From contig JBBKXR010000251.1 of NCBI GenBank assembly GCA_037969585.1, positions 7,992 to 71,991 on the forward strand: DNA of 64,000 bases, in the 5' to 3' direction. The stretch's first letter is position 1, and every line of letters starts with the position of its first letter. The stretch comes from JBBKXR01 sp037969585 (GTDB lineage Bacteria; Verrucomicrobiota; Verrucomicrobiia; Verrucomicrobiales; DEV007). Position numbers and translations under genes: made by a program. The notes under the pieces are model-generated. The model worked only from the letters and a program-made list of their open reading frames with translations. It was not told the origin of the DNA and did no database searches. This document shows positions 58,826 through 64,000 of the stretch, one piece after another.

Positions 58826-60372
58826 CCCCCAACTCGCGTAGTCATATCACCCGGGTTGGCGCGAACTATGCGCAATTGTTGGGCAGCTTCATTGTCGGAC
58901 TGTTCATCATTCGGCTGCTGCTCGGCCTCGGCGAGTCGGTCTACGGGGTGATCGCCGTGCTGGTCGCCGGTACCGGGCTGGCGCGGATGCTGCGTGAAGT
59001 TTTGCAGACCGGGTCGGTGCCAGTGCTCGGCCAGGCTTGGCACGCGAACCAGTTGGAATCGGAAAAGCAAAACTTCGGCGGGATGTTTCAAGCAGCGCTG
59101 TGGGTCGCCGCTGCAGCTGGACTGGTGACGGTCGGCTTGTTTGGTGTGCTCGAATTATCACTCGTGTGGTTCGACATTCCCGATTCACTGCGCCAAGCGG
59201 CTTCGACTTTCGTTTGGATCCGAGCGATCCAGGCGGTGGTCGCTACTTTGCTGAGTCCGATATTAACGATGATTTTGGTGCGCGAAAAAATGGTCGCACA
59301 CAACGCCCTGATTCTAGCCGAACGGATCTTCGAGCTCGTTGCGGCGCTGGCCACTCTGCATTGGGTCGGCCCCGCCGACCCGGCGCGGGCGCTGGTGATT
59401 TTTGCGATCATCGCCTGCGTTGGCACGGTGGCGATGCAATTGCTTGCCGCCGCAATTTTACTCGCCCGCGAACCACAGCTACGACCCCGTCGAGGCCTAC
59501 CCTCAAGTGGCGAAGTGCGTTCACTGACGTCCTCACTCAGCTGGAATGCATTACACGCGCTGGCCATGAACCTGCACCTGAGGCTCGATGTCATCCTCAT
59601 GAATTCCTGCTTCGGAGTCGTCGCTGGCATGCTGTTTTCAATCGCTGGTCAGGCGGCATCGTACGTACGCCAACTGACCATGGGCCTGGTAGTGGGCATC
59701 GATGCTTTGTCGGCTCGCCATCGCGGATCCAGCCAGGCCGAGCACTTGCAGAAACTCGCCAAAGGACAGATGACCCTGCAGGCCGTCGTCGTCCTGCCCG
59801 CGGCTGGCACACTTCTAATTGCTGCTGAACCCCTGCTCTCGCTATGGTTGCGCGGCCGTTTGGAAAACCCCGCTCAGAGCCTTCCCGAACTGGCGCTCTA
59901 TTGCCGGCTGCTGGTGATCGGGGTCGCTGCGCGAAGTTTATCGGAAAGTTGGATGGCGACCCTGACCGGTACCGGCAACGCTCGCCGCTTCGCGCCGCTG
60001 GTGCTTGCCGGTGCACTGCTCAATCCGATCGTCATCGGTATCGGCGTCGCGATGCTGCCGGGATCCGTGGGTCGACTGATGCCCGCGCTGAGTTTTTCAG
60101 CGATTTTTCTGGTGGTTCACCTCGGACTGATTCCCAAAGTGACCGCAACGTTTCTGCATGTAAGGATGCGCGATCTATACAAACCTTGTGCTGCTCCATT
60201 GTTGGCCATTGGGTTCGCCGCAGTCGCTCTGGTGGTGACAAATGCCGTGATTGATTCCACTATCGTTACGATGCTGGTGTTCCTCGGCGCGTATGGCATC
60301 GCGCTGGCATTTTCGTTTCGCTCATATTTAAAGAATTTTTTCCGTCATCCGAGGGGCCACATCGATGCCTGA
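58822..60372 (+). CDS. Polysaccharide flippase (MOP/Wzx-like)
   Basis: This 516-residue protein begins with GTG at 58822 and has about 12-14 hydrophobic segments spread over its length, starting VGANYAQLLGSFIVGLFIIRLLLGLGESVYGVIAVLVAG. The pattern fits the polysaccharide-transport (RfbX/Wzx) branch of the MOP superfamily. It would move lipid-linked repeat units across the inner membrane. It overlaps the sulfotransferase stop by 4 bases and the polymerase start by 8 bases. Confidence 0.88.
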   Translation: MTPNSRSHITRVGANYAQLLGSFIVGLFIIRLLLGLGESVYGVIAVLVAGTGLARMLREVLQTGSVPVLGQAWHANQLESEKQNFGGMFQAALWVAAAAGLVTVGLFGVLELSLVWFDIPDSLRQAASTFVWIRAIQAVVATLLSPILTMILVREKMVAHNALILAERIFELVAALATLHWVGPADPARALVIFAIIACVGTVAMQLLAAAILLAREPQLRPRRGLPSSGEVRSLTSSLSWNALHALAMNLHLRLDVILMNSCFGVVAGMLFSIAGQAASYVRQLTMGLVVGIDALSARHRGSSQAEHLQKLAKGQMTLQAVVVLPAAGTLLIAAEPLLSLWLRGRLENPAQSLPELALYCRLLVIGVAARSLSESWMATLTGTGNARRFAPLVLAGALLNPIVIGIGVAMLPGSVGRLMPALSFSAIFLVVHLGLIPKVTATFLHVRMRDLYKPCAAPLLAIGFAAVALVVTNAVIDSTIVTMLVFLGAYGIALAFSFRSYLKNFFRHPRGHIDA

Positions 60373-61810
60373 TTCGAGCCGCCAACTACCCGCTTTTCGG
60401 AATGGCCCAGCCTCGGCGCTGTTGGCCTTGTGCGGGGTGCTGGCATTGATCGCTTCAGCAGCCACGTTGGTCGATAGTCGCTGGGTTTTTGCCGCCACTG
60501 GGCTGTGGGCGCTGGCGATCATGATGCTGCCGGTGGCGTTGAGTCGCGACTACGATCCGTTCTCGATCTGGTCGTTCGTGATGCTGACCGTCGTCGTCGG
60601 CGTGACCCTGCGCGGAGCCTGCATGAGCTTCGGCTTTCCCGACGCCGAGCGCCTCGATCACTTGTTCTTCCGCGGTGAATCGCCCGCGTATTTTTACGCC
60701 GCGGCTGGCTGCCTACTGCTCGGCCTGCTGATGCTGTGCTTGGGCTATCTGTCGTTCCCGTTTCGATCGTTGGCACGGGGTTTGTCGCTTCGGCTGCATC
60801 ACCCGGGACGGGTAACGATCGTGGGTTTCACGGTCCTTGTAGTTTCAAGCGCCGCAACGTTTTGGTTCGTTCAGAAAACTGGCGGCTTCGACTCCGGCCT
60901 CTGGTCTGCCAAGCGCACAGTGATTCCTGACATCGATCTGACGGGCAGCGGCTATCAAAGTTTCGGTGGCCTACGCTTCACCGCCGGACTCGCCATTTTT
61001 GCGCATTTGTTAGTGCTTGCCGAAGCGCTTTCGACGAAGCGTCGACGCGGAAATCACCTCCTCGGATTACTCGCGCTGGCATTGCTCATCGTAGCCTGCG
61101 CGGTGCCCTTCTACACCAGCTTACGAACCACGGTAGCGATGAATCTGTGCATGTCGGCGGCGATGCTTTGGTATGCAGGCCAGCGCTTTACCAAAATCAT
61201 CCTGATCGGCATCAGTGTCGTGCTTTTACTCGCCGTCTACACCATGACGGCATTGCGACCCGGAGTTGCCGATGGCGAGAATGGTCTCGCGTCGCCGACC
61301 CTATCGCGCGTTTTCAAAGCCGCAGTTATCAATCGCAATCAAATCGAGTTGGCAAAAACCGCGCACATCATGGACGCGGTCGGCGACGAGCTTTCGCTGC
61401 AGTATGGGCGAACTGTTTTTCGTTGGGTGCTGGCTCCGATCCCGCGCAGCCTATGGCCCGACAAACCCGTCATTCCTCCCGGCCCGGAGATCGGTCACGA
61501 GGTCTACGGCCAGCCGGTCGCAGGTGTTCCGCCGTCGTTGATCGGTGAGCTGTATTGGAACTTCCATCTACCTGGAGTCGTCGTCGGTGCGTTCGCGCTC
61601 GGCGTGCTGCTGCGATTTTTGCAGGCGCGATGCCTGCCTGTTGATGGTAATTTGTTGGCGACAACGGTTTACGTCGCCGGACCGATGACGCTCGGTTTCG
61701 AAGCGGTCGGCAGCAGCATCGGTTCCGGTATTTTCAGGGCTGCACTGCAAACGGCGGTGATGTTACTGCTGGTGATGATCGTGATAAAACGCCAGCGTCA
61801 GGCGCACTGA
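60365..61810 (+). CDS. O-antigen/exopolysaccharide polymerase (Wzy-like)
   Basis: This 481-residue protein has about 11 membrane helices and a large loop with NRNQIELAKTAHIMDAVGDEL and the block RWVLAPIPRSLWPDKPVIPPGPEIG near residue 355, typical of oligosaccharide repeat-unit polymerases. It would link repeats delivered by the flippase. The start overlaps the flippase gene by 8 bases, so the two are translationally coupled. Confidence 0.87.
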   Translation: MPDSSRQLPAFRNGPASALLALCGVLALIASAATLVDSRWVFAATGLWALAIMMLPVALSRDYDPFSIWSFVMLTVVVGVTLRGACMSFGFPDAERLDHLFFRGESPAYFYAAAGCLLLGLLMLCLGYLSFPFRSLARGLSLRLHHPGRVTIVGFTVLVVSSAATFWFVQKTGGFDSGLWSAKRTVIPDIDLTGSGYQSFGGLRFTAGLAIFAHLLVLAEALSTKRRRGNHLLGLLALALLIVACAVPFYTSLRTTVAMNLCMSAAMLWYAGQRFTKIILIGISVVLLLAVYTMTALRPGVADGENGLASPTLSRVFKAAVINRNQIELAKTAHIMDAVGDELSLQYGRTVFRWVLAPIPRSLWPDKPVIPPGPEIGHEVYGQPVAGVPPSLIGELYWNFHLPGVVVGAFALGVLLRFLQARCLPVDGNLLATTVYVAGPMTLGFEAVGSSIGSGIFRAALQTAVMLLLVMIVIKRQRQAH

Positions 61811-61819
61811 TTTTCTGTC

Positions 61820-62962
61820 ATGAATTTAGTCCACTCCGTTGAAACTTTGTCGCGCCTTGCTGGCGGGCTGCCTATTGCAGTTACCGAATTGGCACAGGCG
61901 TTGTCCGACTCAGACGCTGACAGTTCGGTGCGCATTGTCAGCCCGGCATCGACCCGACAGTACGAAGTCTTGATCGCTGACAAAGTCTCGGTGACCTCCA
62001 TCGATCCCGGCCCCCTGGTGGGGATGCGCACCCGCCGCGACCTGGCCAAGCTGCACCGCCGGGAAAAAATTGATGTCGTTCACCAGCACGGTATCTGGGC
62101 ACTTCTGCCGGTGATGAGTGGACATTTCGCCAGTCAGCACGATGTGCCGCTGGTGCTTTCGCCACACGGCATGCTGGAGGCGTGGGCGAGATCCCATCAT
62201 GCCTGGCGCAAGCGAATCGCCTGGAAGGCCTACCAACGACGGAACCTCGATTCTGCGGCGGTGCTGGTCGCATCGTCGGACAGTGAAGCCGAACAATTTC
62301 GCCAACTCGGATTCACGCAACCAATCGCCGTCATCACTCACGGCGTGGCGCCGCTCAGTAGCGAGACCGGGGGTGGTCCAAAAGAATGCAAGCGACACGC
62401 GCTGTTCCTGTCACGCATTCATCCGAAGAAAGGCATCGACCTGTTACTCGATGCCTGGGCAACGCTTGACGCCCACGACTGGGAATTGATCATCGCCGGC
62501 AACGACGACGGTGGGCATCGCGACGCACTCGAAGCACAGGCAGCACATTTAAAGATCAGTGATCAGGTGCGCTTCGTCGGTCCGCTGTTCGGCGACGAAA
62601 AGGATCGGGCTTTTCGGTCGGCGGATCTGCTGGTGCTGCCCTCCCATTCAGAAAATTTCGGTATCGTCGTCGCAGAAGCGCTGCAGTATGGCCTGCCGGT
62701 GATCACCACGACAGAAACGCCGTGGCGACATCTCGTCGATGAACAGTGCGGCTGGTGCGTCGAAGCGATTGCGCCGGCCATCGCAGGGGCTTTGCAGGAA
62801 GCTATTGGTCTTTCCGATGAAGATCGCCAGGCGATGGGCGAGCGAGGTAGGGCGTTGATCGATCGCGATCACCGTTGGCCGAAAATCGCTGAGCAATACT
62901 GGGAGTTGTATCGCTGGCTTGCAAAAGCGGGGCCGGAACCGGACGGGTTGCGTCGCGATTGA
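61820..62962 (+). CDS. Glycosyltransferase family 4 (GT-B fold)
   Basis: This 380-residue retaining glycosyltransferase has an N-terminal domain (MNLVHSVETLSRLAGGLPIAVTELAQAL, then VVHQHGIWALLPVMS) and a C-terminal nucleotide-sugar domain. The latter shows FLSRIHPKKGIDLLLDAW near residue 195 and the E(x7)E-type block HSENFGIVVAEALQYGLPVITTTETPW near 275. The acceptor sugar cannot be told. It lies 9 bases after the polymerase gene. Confidence 0.92.
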   Translation: MNLVHSVETLSRLAGGLPIAVTELAQALSDSDADSSVRIVSPASTRQYEVLIADKVSVTSIDPGPLVGMRTRRDLAKLHRREKIDVVHQHGIWALLPVMSGHFASQHDVPLVLSPHGMLEAWARSHHAWRKRIAWKAYQRRNLDSAAVLVASSDSEAEQFRQLGFTQPIAVITHGVAPLSSETGGGPKECKRHALFLSRIHPKKGIDLLLDAWATLDAHDWELIIAGNDDGGHRDALEAQAAHLKISDQVRFVGPLFGDEKDRAFRSADLLVLPSHSENFGIVVAEALQYGLPVITTTETPWRHLVDEQCGWCVEAIAPAIAGALQEAIGLSDEDRQAMGERGRALIDRDHRWPKIAEQYWELYRWLAKAGPEPDGLRRD

Positions 62963-63015
62963 TGCACCGCCGAGTCGGTGTCATGGTGTCTTGCTGCCCC
63001 GTTCCAATTTTTCCG

Positions 63016-63573
63016 ATGAGTTCAAATACAAAGGTCGATCTGTCGACATACCAGAAAGGCGCCTACGATCCGGGACCGCTGATCAAGCGCATGCTTTGGT
63101 ATTTTGTTAGTCTGATCTGGTTCGAGTCAGCGATCCCGTGGCCACAGGGTTTGAAGCGACTCTTGTTGGGTGCGTTTGGAGCCAGGCTGGGTGAAGGCGT
63201 TGTGCTCAAGCCGAGTTTGAAAATAAAGTTTCCGTGGAAATTGTCGATCGGTGATCACTGCTGGATCGGCGAGGAAGTGTGGATCGATAATCTCGCTGAA
63301 GTGAAGATCGGCGATCACGCCTGCCTTTCGCAGGGCGCCTGTGTGATGACCGGAAATCACGACCGCACTTCGGTGTCATTCGATCTTCGTATTGGATCGG
63401 TGGAGATCGGCGACGGAGCTTGGCTTGGCGCCAAGTCGTTGCTGGCACCGCAGACGCGCATGGAGACCAATGCGGTGCTGCAATGTGGAGCGGTCGCCAA
63501 TGGTGTGCTTGAGGCGGACGGCATCTACGCTGGCAATCCAGCGCAGCGGATCGGCACGCGGGTCATTTCATGA
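63016..63573 (+). CDS. WcaF-like acetyltransferase (left-handed beta-helix)
   Basis: This 185-residue protein (start MSSNTKVDLSTY at 63016) has a WcaF-type N-terminus (YDPGPLIKRMLWYFVSLIWFESAIPWPQGLKRLLLGAFGARLG) followed by hexapeptide repeats (KFPWKLSIGDHCWIGEEVWIDNLAEVKIGDHACLSQGACVMTGNHD, with the catalytic His in GNHD). It probably adds acetyl groups to exopolysaccharide sugars. An upstream ATG at 62959 would overlap the glycosyltransferase gene by 4 bases and is possible. It overlaps the next gene by ATGA. Confidence 0.88.
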   Translation: MSSNTKVDLSTYQKGAYDPGPLIKRMLWYFVSLIWFESAIPWPQGLKRLLLGAFGARLGEGVVLKPSLKIKFPWKLSIGDHCWIGEEVWIDNLAEVKIGDHACLSQGACVMTGNHDRTSVSFDLRIGSVEIGDGAWLGAKSLLAPQTRMETNAVLQCGAVANGVLEADGIYAGNPAQRIGTRVIS

Positions 63574-64000
63574 GCGAGATTTCGCAGCGCCGGGTTCGAT
63601 CGCCGATTGTAATCGTTGGCAGTCCGCGCTCTGGAACGACGCTGTTGGGAAATCTTTTGGCGGCGCATCCACAGGTTGTCTACTGGGAAGAGCCGCGCAC
63701 AATCTGGAGCCAGGGCAACGCCTGGCACGACGATGATGTTCTCGATGAGCATGATTTGACGCCCCCAATCGGTGATAAGATCGATCGGCGATTTGCTGAT
63801 TATGTGGCTGCGTCAGGGTGTGTAAGATTCGCCGAGAAGACGCCGAGCAACACCTTGCGATTGCGTTTTATCCACGCCCTTTATCCGGACAGCCGCGTGA
63901 TCCACTTGATGCGCGATGGTCGGGAGGCATTTCCAACATGCGCAGCATCGACGCCACCACCGCCCGACCATCGCGCAGCAAGTGGATCACGCGGCTGTCC
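63570..64000 (+). CDS. Sulfotransferase family protein, incomplete and probably misassembled at its end
   Basis: The frame starts at ATG 63570 and is open to the window edge (143 codons). The PAPS-binding loop IVIVGSPRSGTTLLGNLLAAHP is at residues 13-34, FAEKTPSNTLRLRFIHALYPDSRVIHLMRDGR is near 90-118 (3'-phosphate block), as in Stf0/sulfotransferase families. After about 63924 the reading turns into a Pro/Ser-rich sequence unlike the family. The minus strand of 63963-64000 and on to 63925 reads as the expected continuation (DSRVIHLLRDGRAVVASMLRM), so the end is an inverted duplication. Confidence 0.75.
   Translation, partial: MSEISQRRVRSPIVIVGSPRSGTTLLGNLLAAHPQVVYWEEPRTIWSQGNAWHDDDVLDEHDLTPPIGDKIDRRFADYVAASGCVRFAEKTPSNTLRLRFIHALYPDSRVIHLMRDGREAFPTCAASTPPPPDHRAASGSRGC
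63887..64000. repeat. 38-bp inverted duplication at the window edge
   Basis: Arms 63887-63924 and 63963-64000 are reverse complements with one mismatch, separated by 38 bases. The right arm may continue beyond the window. A fold-back inside a conserved coding block is typical of a chimeric read or a contig end, but a natural inverted gene pair is not excluded. Confidence 0.8.

Overview
The window looks like chromosomal DNA of a high-GC Gram-negative bacterium, most likely a member of the Verrucomicrobiota. This is an inference from gene content: FabV-type enoyl reductase, a heme c plus formylglycine-generating-enzyme-like fusion, a DUF1080 protein, PQQ-propeller and SGNH exported proteins, an OpcA partner for Zwf, and many small lipoproteins. 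Coding density is high, and the two strands alternate in short operons.

Layout. 1-3.3 kb: end of an Mrp-type cation/proton antiporter operon, a Ser-rich lipoprotein and rdgB. 3.3-14.3 kb: housekeeping genes (leuS, trkA, a mannose-1-phosphate guanylyltransferase, ruvX, truA, a J-domain protein, an AraC-type regulator, trpC). 14.4-16.7 kb: a standard tRNA-Gly, a Cys-rich lipoprotein and the cdsA-plsC phospholipid pair. 16.7-18.1 kb: a gene-free region with three intrinsic terminators and two candidate structured RNAs. 18.1-21.05 kb: an array of about 20 tRNA-like genes covering at least 16 amino acids. 21.3-31.8 kb: HNH nuclease, glcD-like oxidase, dgkA, fabV, fxsA and exported metabolism proteins. 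31.8-49.2 kb: oxidoreductases, trxB, argS, ptsN-like, a phosphatase gene followed by a fused rpiB-glyA gene, zwf-opcA, a membrane metalloprotease with a histone-H1-like tail, and efp. 49.4-56.9 kb: small conserved proteins, rsgA and a CAAX protease. 56.9-64.0 kb: an exopolysaccharide cluster (Wzz-like, two sulfotransferases, flippase, polymerase, glycosyltransferase, acetyltransferase).

The most unusual region is the tRNA array. Most members fold as cloverleaves with an encoded CCA and are followed by a short TTTTCA-like spacer. Very few have the normal TTC T-loop: most have TGCAAAT-like, AGCATTA-like or GGCAGCA-like loops. Tyr and Met have a reduced or missing D-arm. Three members (Pro, Asn, Gly-GCC) are interrupted by a related 68-70 nt element flanked by AAT on both sides. 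Removing the element with one AAT restores a normal tRNA fold, and a hairpin in the element shows a compensatory base change between copies. A four-helix-bundle (rRNA intervening-sequence type) protein gene with inverted-repeat flanks sits inside the array, and an HNH endonuclease gene follows it. I consider this array and its inserted element the best candidate for an undescribed system here.

The right edge of the window carries a 38-bp inverted duplication inside a sulfotransferase gene. It looks like a fold-back artefact or contig end, so the last gene should be read only to about 63924.
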